Origin: an uncultured Faecalicoccus sp.
GTDB taxonomy: Bacteria > Bacillota_I > Bacilli_A > Erysipelotrichales > Erysipelotrichaceae
NCBI GenBank assembly: GCA_902497095.1
Contig: CABVDD010000048.1
Location: forward strand, 1 to 13,914
Length of the DNA: 13,914 nucleotides
Direction: 5' to 3'
Part shown: one piece after another, positions 1 to 7,833 of the stretch
Numbering within the stretch: position 1 is the first letter of the stretch
Layout: the number at the start of each line of letters is the position of its first letter
Made by a program: the position numbers and the translations under genes
Notes under the pieces: generated by a model
Seen by the model: the letters and a program-made list of their open reading frames with translations, nothing else
Told to the model about the DNA's origin: nothing
The model's database searches: none

Positions 1-1480
1 GTCCTTGTATCTGAGCACTTCTCCATTCTTGTGTATTTTCATCAATCTGGTTGTTATAATCATCCGCTTTTGGAAGATTGAAAATATAGTCATACATCTT
101 AAATGTACGTTTTTTCATTTTTCGCAAAATGTGTTTTTCATTTTCACTCATCTGTTCTTTGGTAGTGACCAAAGCCTGACGATCCATATTGATCGCATAA
201 TCACTGATACGTTCAATATCTACCAACATCGTATAATACGCCGTTAAAGCTTTTGAAGTTTCCATATTCAAATTGGCATTTCCAAAAGCATCGGAAATAT
301 ATTTAGAAATAGCACTGTTTAAAAAGTTAACCGCTGCTTCTCGTTTTTGTATGGCCTTAGAACGATCTTCTTTATAATTGATCAGCTGATCAAAGGCATC
401 GGATACATTTGTATAAGCCAGTTTCATCATTCGCATAACTTCATCATTGACTTGTTGTACATTGATGGCTGAAACTCCAATGATTTTATTACTTTTTGGT
501 AATGGCTGTAAATACATAAGCCCTTCTGAATCCACGGACAATTTCTCACTTGGAAGTACATGTTGTGCAAAGGCAGCCAGATATGTTCCAAATGGTAATA
601 AGATCAATGTCGTTACAACATTAAATAATGTATGCATGTTGGCAATCTGCTGTGCCGCATTATCTGGTGACCAGCTTGCGACTACATTTGTCAATGGCGT
701 TAATAAACAAACTGTAGTAAAGATTATCGTTCCAATGATATTAAAGCTCAAGTGAATGATCGTTGTTTGTTTGGCTTCACGACCTGTTCCAATAGAAGCA
801 AGTACAGCCGTAATACAAGTACCGATGTTTTGACCAAATAAAACGAATACGGCTCCATTCAAGCCAATCAAACCACTTCGTGCCAAAGCTTGTAATATAC
901 CAACAGAAGCTGAAGAACTCTGAATAATAGCAGTAAAAACAGCACCCACCAAAATACCAATGATAGGATTGGAAAAATTAGTAATCAATGAAATAAATGT
1001 TTCTGATTCTCGCAATGGTTCCATTGCCGTAGACATCATATCCATACCAATAAAAAGAATACCCAGACCGGCAATGATCGATCCAAAATAATGCAGTTTT
1101 GGATTTTTCAAGAATACGATCAATACAACACCGATAAAGGCAATCAATGGAGCAATCTCACTTACATTAAGTGCAACTAGCTGTCCGGTGATCGTTGTAC
1201 CGATATTAGCACCCATAATGATCCATACTGCTTGTTGCAGGCTCATTAAACGAGCATTGACAAAACCAACGACCATAACTGTTGTAGCACTGCTGGATTG
1301 AATGATCGCAGTAATGATAGCTCCTACAAAAACACCAAGAAAACGATTGGATGTCAATTTTTCCAAGATGGTTTTCAACCGGTCACCGGCGGCTTTTTCC
1401 AAACCATCTGACATCATCTGCATCCCATACAAAAATAGGGCTAGGCCTCCTAATAGTCCTAAAACTAAAGATATATCCAT
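1..1480 (-). CDS. Na/Pi cotransporter family protein with PhoU-like C-terminal domain (3' end cut by window)
   Basis: Predicted membrane symporter importing phosphate with sodium. I translated the minus strand from ATG at 1480; it stays open to the window edge (493 residues), so the C-terminus is missing; family members are usually about 540-560 residues. The two inverted-repeat signatures of the Na/Pi (SLC34/NptA) family are visible: QSSSA at residues 61-65 followed by GANIGTT at 90-96, and QSSSA at 187-191 followed by GQNIGTC at 216-222. Hydrophobic segments fill residues 1-300. From about 335 the protein turns into charged helices resembling a PhoU domain, the usual architecture of bacterial NptA-like proteins. 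The start is supported by a GGAGAG Shine-Dalgarno a few bases upstream. It has its own promoter (1548-1576) but no clear terminator separates it from dut upstream, so readthrough is possible. Family assignment is confident; sodium/phosphate specificity is inferred from the family. Confidence 0.93.
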   Translation of the reverse strand, partial: MDISLVLGLLGGLALFLYGMQMMSDGLEKAAGDRLKTILEKLTSNRFLGVFVGAIITAIIQSSSATTVMVVGFVNARLMSLQQAVWIIMGANIGTTITGQLVALNVSEIAPLIAFIGVVLIVFLKNPKLHYFGSIIAGLGILFIGMDMMSTAMEPLRESETFISLITNFSNPIIGILVGAVFTAIIQSSSASVGILQALARSGLIGLNGAVFVLFGQNIGTCITAVLASIGTGREAKQTTIIHLSFNIIGTIIFTTVCLLTPLTNVVASWSPDNAAQQIANMHTLFNVVTTLILLPFGTYLAAFAQHVLPSEKLSVDSEGLMYLQPLPKSNKIIGVSAINVQQVNDEVMRMMKLAYTNVSDAFDQLINYKEDRSKAIQKREAAVNFLNSAISKYISDAFGNANLNMETSKALTAYYTMLVDIERISDYAINMDRQALVTTKEQMSENEKHILRKMKKRTFKMYDYIFNLPKADDYNNQIDENTQEWRSAQIQG

Positions 1481-1519
1481 AACTCTCTCCTCATCAACGT
1501 CTAAATTGATAATCTTTAT

Positions 1520-1531
1520 AATAGCGCTATT
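1520..1531. other. 12-bp perfect palindrome in the leader of the Na/Pi transporter gene
   Basis: AATAGCGCTATT is a perfect palindrome lying about 10-20 nt downstream of the predicted transcription start. The overlapping GCGC-TATT-GCGC (1524-1535) can alternatively form a short hairpin in the leader RNA. The position fits an operator or a 5' RNA structure, but no regulator is identified and 12-bp palindromes can occur by chance. Confidence 0.35.
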
Positions 1532-1547
1532 GCGCGTATCCTCTTAC

Positions 1548-1576
1548 ATAATAAAAGGCAAAGCTATGGATTGCAA
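1548..1576 (-). promoter_or_regulatory. Sigma-A-type promoter of the Na/Pi transporter gene
   Basis: Read on the minus strand: -35 TTGCAA (1571-1576), a 17-bp spacer, and -10 TATTAT (1548-1553), which is 4/6 and 5/6 to consensus. Just upstream of the -35 lies the 12-bp A/T palindrome TAAAAATTTTTA (1577-1588), which would serve as an UP-element-like tract. The predicted transcription start is near 1541, giving a leader of about 60 nt before ATG at 1480. Confidence 0.6.
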
Positions 1577-1626
1577 TAAAAATTTTTACAAACCGTTTAC
1601 CAAATCTTTAACTTTTCTTTACAAAA

Positions 1627-2127
1627 CTATTTTCCAGAACTTCCTAAACGTCCCGCTCCTCTTTGTGATTCCATTTGTTGTAAAGCATCATAAGAAATCT
1701 CTTCACTTTCCAAAGAAGGCATCACCAATAACACACCTTGGCAAATGGCTTTTTCATAAGGATAAATCAAAATTTTTTCTTTTTCGTAATCGCTCCATGT
1801 ATCAACGATTTCCTTTTTCGCAATACGAATCGGCTTTTGATTCACATTGGTCACAGGTGCCATATATTCTCCACGATAGCCTGAATCGATAACACCACTT
1901 CGTTGTGCCAAACCTTTAGTTCCCGAAGAACCTCTTTCTTTTAAAATCAACACATAATTGGCATCAAACGCACTGGCAACACCTAAAGGAATTAATTTTG
2001 TCGTTAAAGGAGCAATCTCTATATAATCTTCTTCGAAACAAGGATATAGATCATAACCGGCATCTTCTTTTCGTTTTGTTGGAATTACCGCCTGTTCTTT
2101 GACTTTTGCCCAATAAATTTTATTCAT
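1627..2127 (-). CDS. dut: dUTP diphosphatase (trimeric dUTPase)
   Basis: Hydrolyses dUTP to dUMP and pyrophosphate, keeping uracil out of DNA and supplying dUMP for thymidylate synthesis. All five trimeric dUTPase motifs are visible in the 166 residues: I AGYDL at 23-27, II RGSSG at 65-69, III GVIDSGYRGE at 78-87 (catalytic Asp81), IV KAICQ at 126-130, and V the glycine-rich RGAGRLGSSGK at the C-terminus. It is about 20 residues longer than a typical bacterial dUTPase (about 145); the extra length lies between motifs III and IV (roughly 94-124). The start codon overlaps the end of the deoxyinosine glycosylase gene by 8 nt, with an AAGGAA Shine-Dalgarno about 10 nt upstream. It is the last gene of the seven-gene operon. 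No convincing hairpin terminator follows. Confidence 0.95.
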   Translation of the reverse strand: MNKIYWAKVKEQAVIPTKRKEDAGYDLYPCFEEDYIEIAPLTTKLIPLGVASAFDANYVLILKERGSSGTKGLAQRSGVIDSGYRGEYMAPVTNVNQKPIRIAKKEIVDTWSDYEKEKILIYPYEKAICQGVLLVMPSLESEEISYDALQQMESQRGAGRLGSSGK

Positions 2128-2599
2128 ATATTTTCAATTCCTTTCCGTATATTTCTACCAGATCATCTAAACGATATCTGGCATTGGCAGCCGATGTAGA
2201 GGGACATACAACAATCGGTATATCTTTATAGTATTTTTTCATCAATGCCGCACTTGTTTTTCCATTACAGATTACTTTTTGTATCGATGTATATTCTTTT
2301 AATAAAGACTCTATATCATTAGGTATAACTTCTCGTATATCGGCATCCGCACTTGTTTTTCGCAAACAGGAATGACATACATCCCATACCGCAATTTGTT
2401 TTTGTTTCAACAACAATAACCTTTGTTCTATCGTTTCTGTTTTTTGATCGAAGATCACTTCTAACATCTTCCAAAAACGATTTGTCTTATTGGCATAATA
2501 AAAAGATTGCTTCAAACTTTCCACACTGGGCATAGAGCCTAAAATTAATATACGATCATCGGGATGAACAATGGGATCAAAGCCTACGATTCGCGACAT
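2120..2599 (-). CDS. DNA-deoxyinosine glycosylase (uracil-DNA glycosylase superfamily, family 6 type)
   Basis: Predicted base-excision repair enzyme that removes hypoxanthine (deaminated adenine) from DNA. The 159-residue length and overall pattern fit the hypoxanthine-DNA glycosylase branch of the UDG superfamily: motif A GSMPS at 21-25 after a hydrophobic beta strand (ILIL), the YANKTNRFWKML segment at 35-46, the AVWDVCHSC stretch around 70-78, and a C-terminal CPSTSAANA at 132-140 as motif B. The start lies 16 nt inside rimO and has no good Shine-Dalgarno of its own, so translational coupling to rimO is likely. The 3' end overlaps dut by 8 nt. Family assignment is from motif recognition; substrate preference (hypoxanthine versus uracil) cannot be read from sequence alone. 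Confidence 0.85.
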   Translation of the reverse strand: MSRIVGFDPIVHPDDRILILGSMPSVESLKQSFYYANKTNRFWKMLEVIFDQKTETIEQRLLLLKQKQIAVWDVCHSCLRKTSADADIREVIPNDIESLLKEYTSIQKVICNGKTSAALMKKYYKDIPIVVCPSTSAANARYRLDDLVEIYGKELKIYE

Positions 2600-3888
2600 A
2601 CACCAATCAAATCATAAGTCTTTGCTTCTGTGATCTCTACAGATACAAAGCTTCCAATTTCCAATTCGCGATCGGATGTAAATATAACTTGTCCATCCAC
2701 TTCATCCGGTGCATCTGCTTTTGAGCGTCCACGGTATCGATTTTTTAACGCTTCTTTTTCTTCCACCAGCACTTCTATAACCGAACCCACTTTTTCTTTA
2801 GCCTTTTTAGAAGAAATATCTTCTTGAATAGCCATCAGTTTAGAAAGGCGGCGATTTGAAACTTCTTCTTCGATCTGTCCATCCATTGAATACGCCGGTG
2901 TATCTTCTTCTCGTGAATAAGTAAAAGCGCCCATGCGATCCCATTCTATCTCTTTGATAAAATCTACCATTTCTTCAAATTCTTCCTCTGTTTCGGTAGG
3001 GAAACCAACGATCATCGTTGTACGAAGTGTAGGATGATCAAACATAGAACGAATTTTATGAACCAATGCTTTTACATCTTCTTTCGTCCCACGACGATTC
3101 ATTGCCTTCAACAATCGCTGATTGGCATGCTGCATAGGGATATCAAAATATGGCAGCACCTTGTCACATTCTTTCATGGCTTTTAAAAGATCGTCATCTA
3201 TCTCATCTGGATACATATATAAGATACGGATCCAGTGTAGTTCTTCTACTGTATTTACTTCTCGAATTAGGTTTGCCAGTTGAAGACTTCCATAATTATC
3301 CAGACCATACTTCGTTGTATCTTGTGCGATCAAAGTCAATTCTTTAACACCGATAGATGCCAAATGTCGAACTTCTTTCATCACTTCTTCTATCGATTTA
3401 CTTCTTTGATCCCCACGAATCAATGGAATTGCACAATATGTACAATGATTAGAGCAACCATCGCTGATCTTACAATATGCTCGATATGGCAATGAAGCCA
3501 GCACTCTTTGATCTGGTTCTATATTTTTATCAAAGGTGCCATCCAGCACTTTTTGTAGTCGTTTGGCAAACTGCCCATAATCACGAATCGGAATCACCGC
3601 ATCGATTTCTGGTATTTCTTCTTCTAAACTCTGTGTATAGCGTTGTGCAAGACAACCGCAGACAATCAGCTTTTTCAAATTTTTTTCTTTATATTTTGCC
3701 ATTTCAAAAATCGTCGCAATCGATTCTTCTTTTGCCGATTCAATGAAACCGCAAGTATTGATAATAATCACATCTGCCACGGCTGGATTTGAAACGATCT
3801 GATGTCCGTTGGCCTGCAACATACCCATGATTTCTTCTGAATCCACCAGATTTTTACAACAGCCTAATGATACAAAACCTATTTTCAT
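2584..3888 (-). CDS. rimO: Ribosomal protein S12 methylthiotransferase RimO
   Basis: Radical-SAM enzyme that adds a methylthio group to a conserved aspartate of ribosomal protein S12. The 434 residues show the three expected domains. The N-terminal methylthiotransferase domain has cluster cysteines Cys10 (VSLGC), Cys46 (NTCGF) and Cys79 (CGCLAQRY). The radical-SAM core has Cys145/Cys149/Cys152 in SDGCSNHCTYCAIP. A C-terminal TRAM domain covers about 365-432. The VSLGCCKNLVDSE opening and the IPLIRG context favour RimO over MiaB. The start overlaps the yhaM stop (ATGA, 3885-3888), with an AAGGATG Shine-Dalgarno 9 nt upstream inside yhaM. Full length, no lesions. Confidence 0.95.
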   Translation of the reverse strand: MKIGFVSLGCCKNLVDSEEIMGMLQANGHQIVSNPAVADVIIINTCGFIESAKEESIATIFEMAKYKEKNLKKLIVCGCLAQRYTQSLEEEIPEIDAVIPIRDYGQFAKRLQKVLDGTFDKNIEPDQRVLASLPYRAYCKISDGCSNHCTYCAIPLIRGDQRSKSIEEVMKEVRHLASIGVKELTLIAQDTTKYGLDNYGSLQLANLIREVNTVEELHWIRILYMYPDEIDDDLLKAMKECDKVLPYFDIPMQHANQRLLKAMNRRGTKEDVKALVHKIRSMFDHPTLRTTMIVGFPTETEEEFEEMVDFIKEIEWDRMGAFTYSREEDTPAYSMDGQIEEEVSNRRLSKLMAIQEDISSKKAKEKVGSVIEVLVEEKEALKNRYRGRSKADAPDEVDGQVIFTSDRELEIGSFVSVEITEAKTYDLIGVCRES

Positions 3889-4817
3889 TCTTGTTCATCC
3901 TTCTTTCGATAGATCATACGATTTTCCAAAGCAAATACACGAGGTCCAAACTGTCCCGGTTTTGTCTGCTCCAGACTTTGTTTCATCATATATAAACGAG
4001 AATCCAAATTATCCAATATATTTAGGACTTCCGCTTCCGGAATCATAGGTAAAACCGGAGAACCAAACTCCATTTTCCCATGATGACTTAACACCATATG
4101 TTTTAATAAAACTACACATTCTTCATCTTGTACGCCTTCTTCTTTCGCAATTTGATCCACATAAGAAGCCATGATGCTGATGTGACCTAGAAGATTTCCT
4201 TCCATTGTATATTCTGGTAAAACCGGTTGTGAAAGTTCTACGGTTTTACCTATATCATGTAATAACACTCCGGCATATAAAAGATCTGAATCCAGCCATG
4301 TATATTCACTTGTCACATGGACAGCCATACGAAGCATGCACAAAGTATGATAAGCCAGACCTCCTACAAAGTTATGATGATTTTTTGTAGCTGCCGGATA
4401 CGTATAAAATTCTTCATTTTTTTGTTCTAAAATACGCAAAACAATTTTTTGAATCGTTTCATTTCGCATATTTAAAACAATGTCCATGATTTCTTCTTCC
4501 ATCTTTTCTTTGCTCATGGGTGCATTTTGAACATACGCATTAACATTTTTTCCTTCTAAAGGAATCAGTTTTCGAACTCGTAATTGAATCGCATTTCGAT
4601 GAAACAATATATCTCCATGCGCTTCTACGATCATTCCCACTTTATATTGTGCAATCATCTCTTCTGTCAAATTCCAAAACTTCGCATCAAGTATGCCACT
4701 GGAATCTTCCAGCGCCAATGATAAATAAGGGGTATTTTTTACTGTTTTTCCTCTTTCACAACGGGCAATCAAACACTCTAAAGTGATCGGCCCTTCTTTT
4801 ACTATATCCTTGATCAT
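3885..4817 (-). CDS. yhaM: 3'-5' exoribonuclease YhaM family (OB-fold plus HD domain)
   Basis: Predicted 3'-to-5' exoribonuclease taking part in mRNA and small-RNA end trimming in Gram-positive bacteria. The N-terminal OB-fold nucleic-acid-binding domain spans about 10-90 (the LEDSSGILDAKFWN strand pattern at 36-49). The HD metal-dependent domain carries the ligands: His147/His148 region, AYHT at 155-158, HD at 187-188 (LLHDIGK), His212, the LSHHGKMEFGSP segment at 243-254 and Asp269. Length (310) is normal for YhaM/CBF1. It overlaps the upstream glycosyltransferase-RecX gene by 4 nt (ATGA at 4814-4817) and rimO downstream by 4 nt, so it sits in the middle of the operon. Assignment is confident at family level. 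Confidence 0.92.
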   Translation of the reverse strand: MIKDIVKEGPITLECLIARCERGKTVKNTPYLSLALEDSSGILDAKFWNLTEEMIAQYKVGMIVEAHGDILFHRNAIQLRVRKLIPLEGKNVNAYVQNAPMSKEKMEEEIMDIVLNMRNETIQKIVLRILEQKNEEFYTYPAATKNHHNFVGGLAYHTLCMLRMAVHVTSEYTWLDSDLLYAGVLLHDIGKTVELSQPVLPEYTMEGNLLGHISIMASYVDQIAKEEGVQDEECVVLLKHMVLSHHGKMEFGSPVLPMIPEAEVLNILDNLDSRLYMMKQSLEQTKPGQFGPRVFALENRMIYRKKDEQE

Positions 4818-6775
4818 TTTGACTCACTTTCTAATACTTCATCTATCTGCATTACCGAAAAACCTTTACGTAAACAATAAATACGAATCTTATTCGATCG
4901 TTTTGGCTCATCTAAAGACGCATACATACGTTTTGCCTTTTTTACACTTAGAAGCAAAGCTTCTTTTTCATCTCCATCCAATTCAATCGAATCCCCAGCT
5001 TGTTTAGCCACATCGACAGAATAACCTTTGGAAATCAATTTTTGTATGATAGTTTGTCTTTTTAAACGATCACTTTGTTCACGAATCGTTGCCATGATAC
5101 GCTGCGCACTTTTCATAGCTGCATTCAATTCATCTTCCTGCTGCACTTGATCACATGCCTCATCAATATAACAAGAAGCTACGCCGGCTTCTTTAAGTTT
5201 GGATGCCATTTTCTTTTTGCCATATCCATAAGTTGTCCAAACTTGTACTTTATCTAAAGCATATTGACGATCATCGATCCAATGTCGCTTTTCAAATTCT
5301 TCTACTATACTATCTGCTTCTTCCTGGTTCAACTCCAATTTTTTAATAGCCGTTTTTCTGATTTGGTAAGCCGTATAATCTTTTTGAAAAACCTTCTTTT
5401 TTAAAGTACTATACGCCTTATAATACTTTTGCATCGCCAAATAATCTTCTACGATATAGGCATCCAGTTCTGTTTTTAAAGCTATTTTTAAATCAAAATA
5501 ATCATCAATAGGCATTCTTAAAGTCACAGGTTCTTCATCACTGTCACGTTTTAAAGTCAGTTTGACAAAATCATCGACGATCTTTACTTTTTCTACACTA
5601 AAAGCCCTATGATACGAATCAATAGCTTGTTCATATACTGCCAGTGCTTTAGAAGCAAACATGCGCGTAGAATACGGCTTTGTCTTTTCCACACATTGCA
5701 TCTCCATCGCATTCTTTTCTATATCCGATAAAGAAAAATAAGTGTTCCACTTTTCCAAAAGCTCTTCTTCATCATCAAAATAATACCCTGTTTTTCCTTC
5801 TTCCAATAATTCACTTAAGACTTCATCACGACGTCCAAAAACAGGCAGACCTGTCGCAAGTGCTTCTAAATATGTCATTCCTTGCGTTTCTGTCAAAGAA
5901 GCAGAGACAAAACAATCAAAAGCTGCATAATAATAAGCTATTTGTTCTTTTGGCTTCTTTCCTAAAAAATGCACTCTGTCTTCTACATCACATTGTGATG
6001 CGATACCTTTATAGTATTCTTCGTCTGTTCCACCACCAACGATTACCAAATGCAGATGAGGATCTGTACTTTTGGCAATGGCACGAATAGGAATATCTAT
6101 TGATTTTTCTTTGGCAATGCGTCCGACAAAGACCACAACATGGTCTTCTTTTTGCAGACCTATTTCTTCTCGAATAGAATCTATTCGCTTTGCATCTAAT
6201 TTGTCTTTTTCAAACAAAGAAAGATCCAACCCGGTCGGCACGATGTAAATAGGCGTCGTCACACCGTATTGGATCAAAGCTTGTTTTGTCTTTTCACTGG
6301 GAGCAATTACAGCCTGTGCTCCATTGCCTAACAATCTGGATAGAGACTGTACCGCTTTTCTTCCCATTTTTTCTATCGTTTCAATATCCAAAGGATTTAC
6401 ATAATGCGTATAATCTTCATACATCGTATGATAGGTATAAACCAAAGGAATGTGCAGTTGTCTAGCCATTTGACGAGCAAATATTCCTACACCCGCTTCT
6501 GTTTGAACATGAATCACATCCAAATTCATTTCACGAATATATTTCTCGGCCCTGATTTGAATAGGGCTTGACATCTTATAGCCGTAAAATTTCTTTAGTT
6601 CTAATCCGCCTAGACGGAGCACGTGATCTTCCATAACGATATTTGATCCCTTATGATTGGATACAACATAAACAACATGGCCTTTTTCTTCCAATGCTTG
6701 TTTTAGTGTCACAACACTGCTGACAACGCCGTTAATATCCGGTAAATAGGCATCTGTAAACAATCCTATACGCAT
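4814..6775 (-). CDS. GT4 glycosyltransferase (diacylglycerol glucosyltransferase-like) fused to a RecX domain
   Basis: One uninterrupted 653-residue frame with two unrelated parts. Residues 1-385 are a GT-B, family-4 glycosyltransferase: N-terminal FTDAYLPDINGVVSS, the YHTMYEDYTHYV segment at 114-125, a phosphate-binding VGRIAKEKS region at 217-225, and the EX7E retaining motif Glu296-Glu304 (ETQGMTYLE). The pattern closely resembles streptococcal/listerial monoglucosyl-diacylglycerol synthases. Residues 395-650 are a RecX domain: a short beta-rich N-terminal part, then three-helix repeats including RHWIDDRQYALDKV (497-510) and YGKKKMASKLKEAGV (518-532), typical of regulators that bind and inhibit RecA. 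There is no Met or GTG start at the domain border (about 385-396), so RecX is not obviously made separately. AGGAGG lies 4 nt before ATG. Gaps are 8 nt to the flippase gene and a 4-nt overlap with yhaM. Sugar donor and RecA binding are inferred from families. Confidence 0.88.
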   Translation of the reverse strand: MRIGLFTDAYLPDINGVVSSVVTLKQALEEKGHVVYVVSNHKGSNIVMEDHVLRLGGLELKKFYGYKMSSPIQIRAEKYIREMNLDVIHVQTEAGVGIFARQMARQLHIPLVYTYHTMYEDYTHYVNPLDIETIEKMGRKAVQSLSRLLGNGAQAVIAPSEKTKQALIQYGVTTPIYIVPTGLDLSLFEKDKLDAKRIDSIREEIGLQKEDHVVVFVGRIAKEKSIDIPIRAIAKSTDPHLHLVIVGGGTDEEYYKGIASQCDVEDRVHFLGKKPKEQIAYYYAAFDCFVSASLTETQGMTYLEALATGLPVFGRRDEVLSELLEEGKTGYYFDDEEELLEKWNTYFSLSDIEKNAMEMQCVEKTKPYSTRMFASKALAVYEQAIDSYHRAFSVEKVKIVDDFVKLTLKRDSDEEPVTLRMPIDDYFDLKIALKTELDAYIVEDYLAMQKYYKAYSTLKKKVFQKDYTAYQIRKTAIKKLELNQEEADSIVEEFEKRHWIDDRQYALDKVQVWTTYGYGKKKMASKLKEAGVASCYIDEACDQVQQEDELNAAMKSAQRIMATIREQSDRLKRQTIIQKLISKGYSVDVAKQAGDSIELDGDEKEALLLSVKKAKRMYASLDEPKRSNKIRIYCLRKGFSVMQIDEVLESESK

Positions 6776-6783
6776 AAAACCTC

Positions 6784-7833
6784 CTAATGTAATTGAATGG
6801 AATCTTTTTTGTCTTTTTCGTCTTTTCGTATGTAATAGTTTTTAGCACCCATAAAACAGATTCCACCTAATAATAAAACAATATGATATGTTGAAAAACG
6901 CCATAATATCATCACAGCACTTGTAAGTGTGCCCATCAATCCTGTAAACAGCAAATTAAATACAACTTCAGTTCCACCACTTGCTCCAGGAATTGGAATA
7001 AAACTATTCGCCATTGTCACAAAACTGCTTAATGCGATCACATCCAACAAGGAAGAAAGTTTCAATGGAATATGTAATGCCAAACCGATAAAATATGGCA
7101 AAGAAAACAACAATGTCAATCGTACTGTATTGATCAAAGCACAAATAATGATACTTTTTATATCCGTAGAAAGGTTTTTAATTTCTTTGGTAAACGATGT
7201 CATTTGCAGATTCCAGGAATCTCTTGTCTTCTCCGGATTTTTTAAAATATGAAGTTTACCTAATAAATGAGCGAAAAAACCAGCCAGACGAATATAGATC
7301 TTCGGAAATAAAGCCATAGTATATAACGCCAAAATGACAATTGCGTTTACCGCATACCCTAAAAGAATGACATTAAACCAGGCTGACTGAGCGCTGTAAT
7401 ACCCAAATTTCAACAAGAACAAAATAGTCACATAAATCATCATCGTCGTTTGATAGATGATAAAATCAGCCCAAAGAAGACTGGCAGCATCCGAAACTTT
7501 CATTCCTTGTTTATTCATGATATATGCCTGTGCAAACTGACCACCGGTACTGCTTGGTGTAATACCCGCAAAAAAGGTACCCACAAAAGCCACTAAAATA
7601 CCTTTGCCTACCGAATAATTACGCACATACTTTCTTCCCAGAACAAAGTACACAAATCCCCATACAACCGTATAAAGAACACCCCAGCATAAAATAGCGG
7701 CTAAAGAGAAGATATTGATTTGTGAGATTGCTTCAAGAACTTCCTTATAATTATCTTTTAAGGCAAACCATAAAACACCAATTGTTAATAAGAAGATAAT
7801 CAGAAAATTCAGCACATATTTACTTTTTTTCAT
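6784..7833 (-). CDS. Lysylphosphatidylglycerol synthase TM region / UPF0104 flippase-like membrane protein
   Basis: Polytopic membrane protein of 349 residues, matching the transmembrane module of MprF and the stand-alone UPF0104 (AglD-like) family, thought to flip or present lipids. Visible signatures are the TPSSTGGQFAQAY segment (about 92-104) and the PIPGASGGTE segment (about 279-288), both conserved re-entrant glycine-rich motifs, set among about eight hydrophobic helices. There is no MprF-type catalytic domain, so this is not an aminoacyl-phospholipid synthase. The start overlaps the preceding glycosyltransferase stop (ATGA, 7830-7833), and 8 nt separate its stop from the next glycosyltransferase. 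Placement between two glycolipid-type glycosyltransferases suggests it moves their lipid product or substrate; that role is inference. Confidence 0.88.
   Translation of the reverse strand: MKKSKYVLNFLIIFLLTIGVLWFALKDNYKEVLEAISQINIFSLAAILCWGVLYTVVWGFVYFVLGRKYVRNYSVGKGILVAFVGTFFAGITPSSTGGQFAQAYIMNKQGMKVSDAASLLWADFIIYQTTMMIYVTILFLLKFGYYSAQSAWFNVILLGYAVNAIVILALYTMALFPKIYIRLAGFFAHLLGKLHILKNPEKTRDSWNLQMTSFTKEIKNLSTDIKSIIICALINTVRLTLLFSLPYFIGLALHIPLKLSSLLDVIALSSFVTMANSFIPIPGASGGTEVVFNLLFTGLMGTLTSAVMILWRFSTYHIVLLLGGICFMGAKNYYIRKDEKDKKDSIQLH

Noticed and set aside
1302..1892. Long plus-strand open frame opposite the Na/Pi transporter and dut
   Set aside because: It spans two clearly coding minus-strand genes and their promoter, its translation resembles no protein, and it has no ribosome binding site.
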